Source: Bacillota bacterium (GTDB lineage: Bacteria > Bacillota > Clostridia > Acetivibrionales > DSM-1351). From it: a stretch of DNA of 64,000 nt. Numbering within the stretch: position 1 is the stretch's first letter; each line of letters begins with the position of its first letter. Both the position numbers and the translations under genes were made by a program. The notes beneath the pieces were generated by a model. The model did no database searches, had not been told where the DNA came from, and worked only from the letters and a program-made list of their open reading frames with translations. The DNA is taken from assembly GCA_023392075.1 (NCBI GenBank), contig JAEVZU010000022.1, positions 29,326 to 93,325 on the forward strand. Reading direction: 5' to 3'. Positions 49,526 through 58,789 of the stretch are shown piece by piece.

Positions 49526-51070
49526 TTAATATTTATCATATTCCGCAATAATTTGATTTCTGTACTCATTCGGGCTTTTGCCGGTTCCCTGGGTAAATTT
49601 TGTTATAAAATAACAGCTCTCTGAGTAACCCACTTCATTTGCTATTTCATATATAAGCTTGTCGGTCTGCAGCAGAAGCCTTTTAGCTTCGGTTATTCTC
49701 AACTGGTTTACATATTGGTTGAAATTAACTCCGGTAGCCTTTTGAAAAGCTCTGCCAAGATAAGCGGCATTCAAAAAGAATTTATCAGCTACCTTCTTAA
49801 CATTGATTTGCTCCATATAGTGGAGATGTACATACTGAATTACATCTCTGCTTATTCCCATTTTAGCCATTTTACATCTGCGCTCAACAAATGATATCCC
49901 ATTTGTTACCATCGACCTGAGTAAATCCTTCCATTTGCCAAAAGATACGAAGGATGGCAGATCCAACCACTCAGGCCGTGCCAGGATGGACTCACCCTGA
50001 TTTTGATCTCCGGCAGAATTTATATCATCAAGAATAAGGTAATATATCCTGTAGGTTATTTCCTGAACATAATGAATTCCTAAATGTATTTTTTCTACAT
50101 CATTAATCAATTTATCAATTACATTGGTTATACCCTGCCTGTCAAGCGATGATAAATTTTGCCTTAATTCATCAAGATACTTGCACTCTAAACATAATTC
50201 CTTTCCGGGTTTGAATGTTTCGGGGTTATAATCCATAAAGCCGATCTGAGAAAAAAACAGCTCGGTCAGCATACTGTACATATGATTTGAAAAGTCCTCT
50301 CTAAAGGTTTTTTCGGTATTATTGAAAATATATGAGTCAAACATAAGCGTGCAATTTATATTGTGCTTTTTAAATATTGGTACGAGCTGATCGGAAAAAT
50401 CTTTTTTATTATTATCCAGTTGTTTTAATAGTTTAGGAGACAGTAAAAAAGTATACTGACTGCTCTTTTGCCTGAACAAACAGGTTTCAAGGTTACTCAT
50501 CACAGTTTTCAGGCATTCTCCGAGTACCACATGGGGATTATTGTCATTTGAATCATTTGAGCCCGGCAAAAGAACGCAGGTCATCAGTGTGTATTCCTTT
50601 AGCAGTTCCCTTTCAATTGAGGCTCCATTGTATAAATTATTAAGAGTATTTATTTGTTTACGGAACAAATCCTGACTTTTCCTGTCAATGTTCTCATCAA
50701 GTTCCTTTTGCATTGATTTGAGCAAAGGAATTATTTCGTCCTCATCCACAGGTTTTGTCAAGTAATCCTTAACACCGTACTTCATAGCTTCTTTCGCGTA
50801 CTCAAAATCACTAAAACCCGACAGCATAACAACAAGTGTATTTGAATATTCACTTTGTCTGAGCATTTTAAGAAATTGAAGGCCTCCCATAACAGGCATT
50901 TTCACATCCAGCAGAACTAAATCCGGTTTGACTGTCACAAGTTTATCCAAAGCTTCCTTACCGTTTACAGCGGTATCCTTTACAACAAAGCCATGATCTT
51001 CAAATGGAATTGCCTTGGGTAAATACTCTCTGATCGTCTTTTCATCATCTACCAGCAGAATTGAGTACAT
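49526..51070 (-). CDS. Two-component response regulator, YesN type (module A)
   Basis: A 514-aa regulator. The receiver (SILLVDDEKTIREYLPKAIP; phospho-Asp in VLLDVKMPVMGG near residue 55; Lys in KDYLTKPVDEDE) is joined by a long linker to an AraC-type domain (VKKVADKFFLNAAYLGRAFQ, IYEIANEVGYSESCYFITKF, KSPNEYRNQ). YesM-YesN pairs activate LplABC sugar importers in response to oligosaccharides. Its ATG directly abuts the kinase stop, so the two are co-translated. The solute-binding gene follows. Confidence 0.92.
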   Translation of the reverse strand: MYSILLVDDEKTIREYLPKAIPFEDHGFVVKDTAVNGKEALDKLVTVKPDLVLLDVKMPVMGGLQFLKMLRQSEYSNTLVVMLSGFSDFEYAKEAMKYGVKDYLTKPVDEDEIIPLLKSMQKELDENIDRKSQDLFRKQINTLNNLYNGASIERELLKEYTLMTCVLLPGSNDSNDNNPHVVLGECLKTVMSNLETCLFRQKSSQYTFLLSPKLLKQLDNNKKDFSDQLVPIFKKHNINCTLMFDSYIFNNTEKTFREDFSNHMYSMLTELFFSQIGFMDYNPETFKPGKELCLECKYLDELRQNLSSLDRQGITNVIDKLINDVEKIHLGIHYVQEITYRIYYLILDDINSAGDQNQGESILARPEWLDLPSFVSFGKWKDLLRSMVTNGISFVERRCKMAKMGISRDVIQYVHLHYMEQINVKKVADKFFLNAAYLGRAFQKATGVNFNQYVNQLRITEAKRLLLQTDKLIYEIANEVGYSESCYFITKFTQGTGKSPNEYRNQIIAEYDKY

Positions 51071-52864
51071 TTAAAACTCCTCCTTTGAATACCGGATCGG
51101 AATACTAATTTGTATCTGAGTTCCGTCGTTTTCCCGGCTCTGAATGTCCATGGTAAAATATGTCCCATAATACAGAGATAAGCGCTGATACACATTGTAT
51201 AATCCAACGCTGTGAGTAAGCTTTTGACCTCCTCCGAACATTCTTTTCAAATCGGCCAGCCGGATTTCATCAATACCTATTCCATTATCAGACACAGTTA
51301 TAAGCATTTGATCATCCATACCAGTTATACATATAACAACTCTTCCCTTATGCGAAACCGACTCAACGCCATGAACACATGCATTTTCAACCAGAGGCTG
51401 AATAATGAGTTTTGGCAGAAGGCAGTTATCTGCCGCATTCTCAACTATAATTTCATACTCAAATTCATCTTCAAATCTGTACTGTTGAATAAAGAGAAAT
51501 TCTTCAAGAAATTTCATGTCCTTGCTAAGAGGAATTATGTCATCCTCCCAATTAATCAAATGTCTGAACATCTTGGACAGATACATTATCATTTTAGCTG
51601 TTTCTGTTTCGTTCTTTACAACAGCTTTTAATCTGATACTTTCAAGCGCATTAAACATAAAATGCGGATCAACCTGGCTCTGTAAAGCAAGGAGTTTCGC
51701 CTGCACGGTTTCTCTCTCTAATTGTGCTTTGATTATCCTCGAATTATATTCCTCGTCAATCAAGGTTTGAAGCTGTAAACTCATCTGGTTGATACTGTCT
51801 GCAAGAACTCCGATTTCATCCCTGCCTGTTTTATCCTGGCTTATCTGATCAAAAATTCCCCTTGCTATATTTTTTGAAAGATTTACAACCAGTCTGGTCC
51901 TCTTGGTAATATTTCCGGCAACCATGAGAATAAAAAAGAATGCAAGCAGCAGACTTCCAAACCCAATCAAGATAGTCTTGAACCTCATCTGATTAAATTC
52001 CCTGGATATAATACTGGAATCATAAAAACCGTAAAGTGACAGAGGTACATCAGCTAATGGCTGTTTTAGCATAACAATACCGTCTTCAAGTGCATCCTCT
52101 GAAAAAACATCATAAGCTCCGTACTCAGGATAAGTATTTGCTGATGCTATTATCCTGTTATCCGAATCTACAAGTACTATATTGTCAAATAGATCGCTTT
52201 GCCTTAATATCGATGAAATGTAGGATAAATTAATATCTATTCTCAAGGCTTTTTGATAATTTGAATATTGCGGAAAGTATTTTAAGGGTCTGATTATGCT
52301 CAAACTCCTGTCGTTGGGATTTGTCAATTGCTTTGGAATTAAAGAGACTCTTAGTTTTGGTCCGTTGGGGTTTGTTGTCAGGGCATCAAGTCTGTAATCA
52401 AGTAATTTTTCACCAAACGTATCAAATTCATCCGGTCCCATCCTTTTTACAAGAGCACCGTTGAATATTGTCGGATTATCAGAATAAAGCGTTAATTGAA
52501 ATGCCTGTTGGTTATATGCAAGATCAGACAACAGCAGATCTCTGATGTTATTCTGATATTCGGTAAGGTAATTTATTTCTTCTGCATAACTTGTATCTAA
52601 AAATTTATACAACAGCTCGTTTGCATTATAGCGCAGAACCAGGGACATTGTCCCTGTAATGCAGCCATTTACCTTGTTGGTTTTTTCACTGAGAGACAGT
52701 TTGAGGCGCTGCAGCATTTCGTTTTGAATGTTTTTTTCTGCAGCGCTTACATAAAATACATTTTGAATAAAAAATGGTATGATAACACATCCGATAAAAA
52801 TCAGCATCATTTTTTGTTTGATCGAAAAATTATTAAGAAACCTCTGAGAAAAAATTTGCTTCAT
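51071..52864 (-). CDS. Sensor histidine kinase, YesM type (module A)
   Basis: A 597-aa membrane kinase. An N-terminal helix (QKMMLIFIGCVIIPFFIQNV) precedes a dCache-like extracellular sensor, then a second helix near 295 (TILIGFGSLLLAFFFILMVA), HAMP (LSKNIARGIFDQISQDKTGR), the His_kinase phospho-His in SQVDPHFMFNALESIRLK near 401, and the ATP site ENACVHGVESVS with VSDNGIGI. It should sense extracellular xylo-oligosaccharides, possibly through the binding protein. It has no detectable upstream neighbour in its operon apart from remnants. Confidence 0.92.
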   Translation of the reverse strand: MKQIFSQRFLNNFSIKQKMMLIFIGCVIIPFFIQNVFYVSAAEKNIQNEMLQRLKLSLSEKTNKVNGCITGTMSLVLRYNANELLYKFLDTSYAEEINYLTEYQNNIRDLLLSDLAYNQQAFQLTLYSDNPTIFNGALVKRMGPDEFDTFGEKLLDYRLDALTTNPNGPKLRVSLIPKQLTNPNDRSLSIIRPLKYFPQYSNYQKALRIDINLSYISSILRQSDLFDNIVLVDSDNRIIASANTYPEYGAYDVFSEDALEDGIVMLKQPLADVPLSLYGFYDSSIISREFNQMRFKTILIGFGSLLLAFFFILMVAGNITKRTRLVVNLSKNIARGIFDQISQDKTGRDEIGVLADSINQMSLQLQTLIDEEYNSRIIKAQLERETVQAKLLALQSQVDPHFMFNALESIRLKAVVKNETETAKMIMYLSKMFRHLINWEDDIIPLSKDMKFLEEFLFIQQYRFEDEFEYEIIVENAADNCLLPKLIIQPLVENACVHGVESVSHKGRVVICITGMDDQMLITVSDNGIGIDEIRLADLKRMFGGGQKLTHSVGLYNVYQRLSLYYGTYFTMDIQSRENDGTQIQISIPIRYSKEEF

Positions 52865-52919
52865 AACGCTACCTCAGTAACAATCCAATATTGTTGATGC
52901 ACATCAGCTTATTAACCAA

Positions 52920-53033
52920 CTATATTTTGAAAACAAAATACCGGTCCTCAGTCACCATGTAACATACATCATCTACACGAATTACATCAGTATCCGGATA
53001 GTCTATCCATATAATTGGAATTTTTATTAACAT
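52920..53033 (-). pseudogene. GH43 N-terminal remnant
   Basis: A 37-codon frame from ATG 53033 to TAG 52920 reads MLIKIPIIWIDYPDTDVIRV and then DDVCYMVTE before it diverges. This is the first strand of GH43 beta-xylosidases/arabinofuranosidases (N-P-I-I-W-A-D-x-P-D-P-D-V-I-R-V), including the position of the catalytic base Asp. A good AAAGGGATGG site remains upstream. Everything after about residue 30 is lost. It lies just upstream of the kinase gene of module A. Confidence 0.7.
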
Positions 53034-53161
53034 TTTCACCATCCCTTTCAGCTTTGCCGACCATGATTAACAACACCCAAATGCCCTGACCGTTTATCCT
53101 TCTGCCAGGACATAAAAGTTACCGGTAATAAATTTATAAAGATATTCCGATTAATGATAAT
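53034..53161. other. Non-coding stretch next to the GH43 remnant
   Basis: About 130 bp with no gene, hairpin with T-run, or promoter that I can support. It carries the ribosome site of the GH43 remnant. Confidence 0.4.
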
Positions 53162-53348
53162 TACCCTCTATTGACAATGTATAACACGCCTCACGCCGGC
53201 TATTTTGCCACTTTTCTTTGTCGTCGTCCTTGCCTTGCGGCAAGGCAAAGGCGTGCAGTAAGGCTTTTGTGCCTTGCAAGCGGCCTCAACGCAGCCGCAG
53301 GGCAAATTAACCACTCAAAAACGTATTGTACATTTTCAATAGAGGGTA
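53162..53348. mobile_element. MITE-like element, 187 bp
   Basis: Terminal inverted repeats of 23 bp (53162-53184 and 53326-53348) match at 21 positions; the outer 13 bases TACCCTCTATTGA are identical. The inside is GC-rich, unlike the AT-rich flanks, and includes the hairpin CCTTGCC-TTGC-GGCAAGG. There is no transposase. A 61-codon plus-strand frame across it is not a gene. The flanks show no clear target duplication. Confidence 0.75.
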
Positions 53349-53380
53349 TTTTATAATAAAACCGTAAAGTTTTGCTTAAA

Positions 53381-54859
53381 TTAGATTATTTCCAGCATAA
53401 CTACCGACTTTGGCGGTAGTTTCCCTGCAACATGGTTGTTTGCAAGGAAGATATTTTTAAAAACCTTCGTTGTTATATTGTTTGGAGCTTCAAAAGTATT
53501 TTTTGCATTCATTTCGTTAGCAGTTAAAATAGTACCGGCGCAACTTTGTGCTGCAACTCCGCGTATATCAATATCTACGTCGGCCCCCTGTGAAGGATTC
53601 AAATTACAGATAGATACATGTATTTTTCCATCCTTATCCTGAGAAGAGGAAACACTTATCCGAGGTATTTTATCCCCGCCAAAAGCATAATCGGGACTTT
53701 CATACTCCATTGACAACAGCTGGGCATCATGATGTACCTTATACATATCAAATACATGATATGTGGGTGTCAGCAGCATTTTTTGACCTTCAGTAAGGAT
53801 TACCGCCTGAAGGACATTTATCATCTGTGCTATGTTTGCCATTTGAACCCTGTCACAATGATTATTAAATATATTGAAATGAACTCCTGCTGCAAGTGCA
53901 TCCCTCAAAGTATTCTGCTGGTATAGGAATCCGGGATTTGTCCCAGGCTCCACACTGAACCAGGTACCCCATTCATCAACAATCAAGCCGACTTTTTTCT
54001 CCCGATCGTATTTGTCCATGATATTGGAATGCCTGTTCACAAGTTCTTCCATATAAAAAGCATTTTGTAAAACCGAAAACCATTCATTTTCCTCAAACTC
54101 TGTAGCTGATCCCTGCACCGACCAGTCTTTGGAGACTCTTGTATAATAATGCAGGCTCAAACCATCCATTTGCTTTCCGGCTTCCCTCATAAGCACTTCG
54201 GTCCAGTGATAGTCATCTACCGATGCACCGCCTGCTATTTTATATATCTTGTTATCTCCGAAGTTTCTTACATAGGTAGCATATCTTCTGTATTGATCCG
54301 CATAGTACTCGGCCCTCATGTTTCCGCCGCAGCCCCAGTTTTCATTTCCTACTCCGAAATATTTCAAACTCCAGGGCCCTTCTTTTCCGTTTGTTCTTCT
54401 TAGGTCAGCCATTGGAGATTTACCATCAAAGGTAATGTATTCCACCCACTGCTGCATCTCCTGAACAGTGCCGCTCCCTGCATTGCCGCAAATATACGGT
54501 TCGGCACCAATCAGCTCGCAGAATCCCAAAAACTCGTGTGTGCCAAAATTATTATTTTCCACCACACCACCCCAATGGGTGTTTATCATACAGGGCCTGT
54601 TTTCTTTTGCCCCTATGCCGTCCATCCAGTGGTATTCGTCGGCGAAGCACCCTCCGGGCCACCTCAGAATAGGGATTTTTATTTTTTTAAGGGCTTCAAT
54701 CACATCGGTACGAAAGCCCTTTACATTTGGAATGGAGGAATCCTCCCCCACCCATATTCCTTCATATATGCATCTTCCGAGATGCTCGGAAAAATGTCCG
54801 TATATATTTTTATTTATTTTTCCTTTTTTAACATCGGCATTCAAAATAATTTTTATCAT
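53381..54859 (-). CDS. abfA: GH51 alpha-L-arabinofuranosidase
   Basis: A 492-aa cytoplasmic GH51 enzyme: NIYGHFSEHLGRCIYEGIWV, ILRWPGGCFADEYHW, acid/base Glu near 172 in FGVGNENWGCGG and nucleophile Glu near 296 in GLIVDEWGTWFSVEPG, close to Glu175 and Glu294 of the Geobacillus enzyme. It removes alpha-linked arabinofuranose from arabinoxylan or arabinan oligosaccharides. It follows the module B permeases and a GH43-like remnant in the same direction. Length is normal. No signal peptide. Confidence 0.95.
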   Translation of the reverse strand: MIKIILNADVKKGKINKNIYGHFSEHLGRCIYEGIWVGEDSSIPNVKGFRTDVIEALKKIKIPILRWPGGCFADEYHWMDGIGAKENRPCMINTHWGGVVENNNFGTHEFLGFCELIGAEPYICGNAGSGTVQEMQQWVEYITFDGKSPMADLRRTNGKEGPWSLKYFGVGNENWGCGGNMRAEYYADQYRRYATYVRNFGDNKIYKIAGGASVDDYHWTEVLMREAGKQMDGLSLHYYTRVSKDWSVQGSATEFEENEWFSVLQNAFYMEELVNRHSNIMDKYDREKKVGLIVDEWGTWFSVEPGTNPGFLYQQNTLRDALAAGVHFNIFNNHCDRVQMANIAQMINVLQAVILTEGQKMLLTPTYHVFDMYKVHHDAQLLSMEYESPDYAFGGDKIPRISVSSSQDKDGKIHVSICNLNPSQGADVDIDIRGVAAQSCAGTILTANEMNAKNTFEAPNNITTKVFKNIFLANNHVAGKLPPKSVVMLEII

Positions 54860-54888
54860 ATAACATCAAACTCTCCTATCCGGATATA

Positions 54889-55056
54889 CCTACATGCTCC
54901 AACTATTAACCCCACCATCGGTATTGTGATTTAACGTTCAAATTTCTTACCATCCTCACTATACGCCAGATGAATGCTATAAGCCAATTTTTCCGAGTAA
55001 ACCATACTTTCTTGAGGCTCTCTTGTATAACATAGTAAATATATATTATTAATCAT
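54889..55056 (-). pseudogene. GH43-like N-terminal remnant, frameshifted
   Basis: From ATG 55056 (GAAGGCG upstream) 41 codons read MINNIYLLCYTREPQESMVY and SEKLAYSIHLAYSEDGKKFE, then TAA at 54931. In the next frame LNHNTDGGV continues for a few codons to TAG 54889. The pattern YLLCYTREP...LAYS(M/I)HLAYSxDGxxFxxLNHN is the start of a clostridial GH43-like family. The remaining body is gone. It sits between the module B permease gene and GH51, where an intact hydrolase would be expected. Confidence 0.55.
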
Positions 55057-55087
55057 TTGCTAAACGCCTTCATCCGATATGTTTTAA

Positions 55088-55975
55088 TCAACCCTTCACA
55101 CCACCGAGAACTATACCCTTGACAAAATACTTCTGAAGGAATGGATAAACAAGTATTATTGGCAGTGAACCCAGAAATATCTGAGAGGATCTTAAAGTTC
55201 TGTCGGACACTGTTGCAAGTTCCGAAATCTCCTGACGTGAAAGCATACTGTAGGATCTCTGAACAACAATAGTCTGTATATAGCTTTGCAACGGATAATT
55301 CTCCGCCTTATTCATGAGTATGAGACCGTCAAACCAACTGTTCCAGTGCCCTACCAGCGAAAACAGGGTTATGGTTGCCAGGGCTGGAGTTGACACAGGA
55401 ACATACAGCTTCCAAAGTGTTATCCAGTGACCAGCACCATCTATAAAAGCCGCCTCACTCAATTCCTTCGGTATCTCTCTGAAAAAGTTTAACAGCAATA
55501 TTACGCTGAAAACGGGTACCGCACCTGGAAGTACAAGGGCCCATATGCTATCAAGCAATCCTGCCTGTCTGATTACGGTATACCATGGAATCAGTCCGCC
55601 GCTGAACAGCATTGTTATGAAAAATGCCCAGGCATAAAATGTACGGAATCTGAATTCCGATCTTTCCTTTGATAATGGATAGGCACATAAAATTGTAAGT
55701 ACCAGATTTATAGCTCCCCCAATTGCTATTCTTTCAACCGATACCAACATTGAATGCCAAAAAGCAGCTCTCTTTGCAACATATACATATGAATTCAACG
55801 AGAATTCAACCGGCCAGAAAACAACCTTCCCTGCCGCGGCTACCGAGCTTGAGCTGAATGAAACCGCTAAAATGTGTATAAGCGGGATAATACAGAGCAG
55901 TGCTGCTAAAATAAGAAAACAACTGTTTATTATCGTAAAAACACTAAGGTTCTTCTTTATACTTATAAGTTTCAA
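55088..55975 (-). CDS. ABC sugar permease, LplC type (module B)
   Basis: A 295-aa CUT1-family permease with six helices. The EAA loop reads EAAFIDGAGHWITLWKLYVP, and the protein ends FLQKYFVKGIVLGGVKG. It corresponds to the module A LplC gene but the two are clearly separate lineages. It pairs with the LplB-type gene 12 bp upstream. No ATPase gene is nearby. Confidence 0.92.
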   Translation of the reverse strand: MKLISIKKNLSVFTIINSCFLILAALLCIIPLIHILAVSFSSSSVAAAGKVVFWPVEFSLNSYVYVAKRAAFWHSMLVSVERIAIGGAINLVLTILCAYPLSKERSEFRFRTFYAWAFFITMLFSGGLIPWYTVIRQAGLLDSIWALVLPGAVPVFSVILLLNFFREIPKELSEAAFIDGAGHWITLWKLYVPVSTPALATITLFSLVGHWNSWFDGLILMNKAENYPLQSYIQTIVVQRSYSMLSRQEISELATVSDRTLRSSQIFLGSLPIILVYPFLQKYFVKGIVLGGVKG

Positions 55976-55987
55976 TTGTATACCCCC

Positions 55988-56890
55988 TTAGAAAATCCTG
56001 TAATCTGCAAATTTATATGCGCAGAAATAAGATACAGAAATAAGCGTGAACGAAACCACAGATTTGAATAGTCCGACGGCAGTTGCAACACCGTATTGAG
56101 CATCAAGTAAACCTATTCTATAAACAAAAGTGTCAAGAATGTCTCCGCTTTGATATACCGGAGGACTATATAAATTGAATATTTGGTCGAAGCCAGCATT
56201 CAAAAGATTTCCAAGACTTAATACCATAAGCAGCACTATAACCATTTTCATCCCCGGCAAAGTGATATTCAATGTTTGCTTCCATCTGTTGGCTCCGTCG
56301 ATACGGGCGGCTTCATACAGGCTTGGATCTATTCCGGTGATTGCTGCAAGGTAAATTATCGTACCATATCCGAATTCCTTCCATGTTTCGGTCAACACCA
56401 TGGTTGTCGGAAACCATTTATTATCACCAAGAAAAAATATTGGCTCAATTCCTATAGATTTTAACAATCCATTAACTATTCCGCCTGAAGGTGAGAGAAT
56501 ATCAATAAGGATACCTCCAAGTACAACCCAGGACAAAAAGTGAGGAAGATATATCAGTGTCTGAACACTGCTCTTTAAAGCATTACTTGTAACTTCATTA
56601 ATCAAAATAGCAAATATTATCGGAATAACAAGCCCTAAAATAATTTTCATCACCGCAATAGATATTGTATTCCATATTACACTGCCAAAATTCGGCAGAT
56701 CAAGGACATATTTAAAATTGTCAAGACCTATCCACTTTTGATGTCCAAATAAACCCTTTGCAGGAATAAATTTTTGAAAAGCTATTACAATACCGGCCAT
56801 AGGCAGGTAACTGAATACCAATAAAAGAATAAATCCGGGAAGTATCATCAGATGCAAGGGTAGTTGTTTTTTTATATTTAAGTTTTTCAA
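55988..56890 (-). CDS. ABC sugar permease, LplB type (module B)
   Basis: A 300-aa permease. The first helix is LHLMILPGFILLLVFSYLPM, then KFIPAKGLFGHQKWIGLDNF and the EAA loop EAARIDGANRWKQTLNITLP. I place the start at TTG 56890 (LKNLNIKKQLPLHL) because GGGGG lies seven bases upstream; the frame above it crosses the intergenic hairpin and reads unlike a permease. Confidence 0.9.
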   Translation of the reverse strand: MKNLNIKKQLPLHLMILPGFILLLVFSYLPMAGIVIAFQKFIPAKGLFGHQKWIGLDNFKYVLDLPNFGSVIWNTISIAVMKIILGLVIPIIFAILINEVTSNALKSSVQTLIYLPHFLSWVVLGGILIDILSPSGGIVNGLLKSIGIEPIFFLGDNKWFPTTMVLTETWKEFGYGTIIYLAAITGIDPSLYEAARIDGANRWKQTLNITLPGMKMVIVLLMVLSLGNLLNAGFDQIFNLYSPPVYQSGDILDTFVYRIGLLDAQYGVATAVGLFKSVVSFTLISVSYFCAYKFADYRIF

Positions 56891-56953
56891 GCTTATGCCC
56901 CCTAATCGGAATATATGTTGGTTAAATGTTTCCCTGCTTCCACAGGTAGCCAA

Positions 56954-56996
56954 GAAGGAAAGGATACTGCCAATACCTGCACGAGTCCTTTCCTTC
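56954..56996 (-). terminator. Hairpin between solute-binding and permease genes (module B)
   Basis: GAAGGAAAGGA and TCCTTTCCTTC pair over 11 bp with a 21-base loop, 18 bp past the solute-binding stop. There is no T-run, so it may act as an mRNA 3' stabiliser or weak attenuator. It occupies the same place as the stronger hairpin of module A. Confidence 0.6.
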
Positions 56997-57013
56997 CAGC
57001 CATCCGGTTAAAC

Positions 57014-58744
57014 TTATTTGGATTTAACTGAATCGTACCATTCGTTAACTTCCTTGGTCATATCAGCACCGCCCAATTTGTTCCAGTCACTTACAAACTT
57101 ATCGAATTCATCAATAGATACTGAACCCATAATAATTTTTATAAATACTTCCTTCTCCATCTTATCAAGAGTGGTTTTCTTCTCGGCCATTGTCTTTGTA
57201 GGAGCTCCGGTGAACTTCTCCTTCAACAGTTGATCGTTATTCTTGTAATCAACCATGCTGCGGAAAGCACCGTCCTTGCCGTAGATTTTCATCCAGCCCC
57301 ACATTGTATCATCACCCTTTTCATAGGCTTCTATGTTTGCTTGAATAACCTTCGGCTCGCCGGTCAGCGTGCTGAAATCATTGGCTTTTCTTGCATCATC
57401 TATTGCTATGAATGCATCAAGATTCTTGAATACAGGAGAAGGGCATACCGGAGAGAACTTCCAAACTCCTACCGCACCATTTTCAACAGGCATATAGTAC
57501 TTGTTGAAGTCGGCTGTCTTACCCCAATTCTTTTCTATGTGCATGTTGAAGAGTTTAACAAGTGCTTCAGGGTTCTTATATCCTTTTTTAACAGCAAAGA
57601 TTCTTGTCTGATTAAACTTGTTAGGAACCATTACCTTTTTGTCGTCGGCAGAAACTATAGGATAAGCTGTCCAGTCTGCATTCTTGTCATTATTATAGTT
57701 ACTGATCAAAGGATACATAGGATTCCACTGGGCTCCGTAATCAAGACCAAATTTACCGGCAATTACGGTTTCAGCTACTTTTCCGCCGTCCTTTACTCCA
57801 AATTCCTTGTCAATCTGGCCGGACTTGTACATGTCGGCAAGCTTCTGAAGAGCTACCTTTGTTTCAGGCAGAGTACTTCCCCATACAAGCTTTCCCGAGC
57901 CGTCCTCTACCCACATATTAGGATACGCATGATAGCCTGCAAAGAAGCCTTCTGTTCCCATACATCCGCTGTATAAGTCTTTAGTAACCGGGAGTCCGAA
58001 TGTATCGTTCTTTCCGTTGCCGTCAGGATCCTTGGTTGTAAAGGCTTCTGCAATTTTAAGTACATCGTCCATTGTCTTAGGCGGCTGCAGGTTGAGCTTC
58101 TTCAACCAGTCATTTCTTATCCACAAATACTGTGTACCTTCGTTCATTGCAACAGTTTCAGGGATAGCCATCATTTTTCCGTCAAAGGTTACCGAGTCAA
58201 TATTACCGGTTCCTTCTACACTCATATATTGCTTTAATTGTTCCGAAGCATAATCATTGTAATACTGTGTCATATCCTCAACCATTTCGGAGTCGACAAG
58301 CTGCTTAAGCTGTGAAGGATTTACAAGCACAACGTCGGGAAGTTCTCCCGATGCCAAGGTAACATTGATTTTCTGGAGGTATGCATCAGATGTTTCATTT
58401 CCTTTTACTGTCCATGCATAATTTATATTTATACCAAGCTCATCCTTGTACAACTTCGTCCAGCGGTTGTCTTCCAGTGTTTCTCCGGGAGTTTTGGGCA
58501 GGATATTTGCAGCAAGGTCGTCATCAATTCCCCTGACAAATGAAATGTCGATTGCAGGATCATATTTGCCCAGAGGGTCCTTATTTGCAGAAACGGAACT
58601 GCCTGCTGATGAAGAGGTTGTACTATGTGCTGATGATACTGAACTGTCTGTTGGGTTTTGACTGCCGCATGCCGTAAATATTGCAGCGGTCATTGAAATA
58701 GCCATTGCTAATGAAACAGCTTTTCTTAAATAATTAAACTTCAT
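57014..58744 (-). CDS. Extracellular sugar-binding lipoprotein 1 (module B)
   Basis: A 576-aa lipoprotein with signal MKFNYLRKAVSLAMAISMTA and lipobox FTAC, then a Ser-rich linker. The mature domain includes DISFVRGIDDDLAANILPKT, GETLEDNRWTKLYKDELGIN and ADFNKYYMPVENGAVGVWKF. It is a close paralogue of the lipoprotein at 58980-60698. It is the first gene of its own transcript, behind the twin operator, and feeds the two permeases. It probably binds arabinoxylan- or arabinan-derived oligosaccharides, inferred from GH51 downstream. Confidence 0.9.
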   Translation of the reverse strand: MKFNYLRKAVSLAMAISMTAAIFTACGSQNPTDSSVSSAHSTTSSSAGSSVSANKDPLGKYDPAIDISFVRGIDDDLAANILPKTPGETLEDNRWTKLYKDELGININYAWTVKGNETSDAYLQKINVTLASGELPDVVLVNPSQLKQLVDSEMVEDMTQYYNDYASEQLKQYMSVEGTGNIDSVTFDGKMMAIPETVAMNEGTQYLWIRNDWLKKLNLQPPKTMDDVLKIAEAFTTKDPDGNGKNDTFGLPVTKDLYSGCMGTEGFFAGYHAYPNMWVEDGSGKLVWGSTLPETKVALQKLADMYKSGQIDKEFGVKDGGKVAETVIAGKFGLDYGAQWNPMYPLISNYNNDKNADWTAYPIVSADDKKVMVPNKFNQTRIFAVKKGYKNPEALVKLFNMHIEKNWGKTADFNKYYMPVENGAVGVWKFSPVCPSPVFKNLDAFIAIDDARKANDFSTLTGEPKVIQANIEAYEKGDDTMWGWMKIYGKDGAFRSMVDYKNNDQLLKEKFTGAPTKTMAEKKTTLDKMEKEVFIKIIMGSVSIDEFDKFVSDWNKLGGADMTKEVNEWYDSVKSK

Positions 58745-58789
58745 TTGTTTTCCTCCTGTTATTATTTAATTATTTGAGGCCTCAAATAT

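Noticed and set aside
53171..53356. A 61-codon open frame in the GC-rich block
   Set aside because: It spans the terminal repeats of the MITE-like element and has no ribosome site.
57230..57976. A 248-codon open frame on the plus strand
   Set aside because: It is antisense to the module B lipoprotein, whose coding sequence is well conserved with its paralogue.
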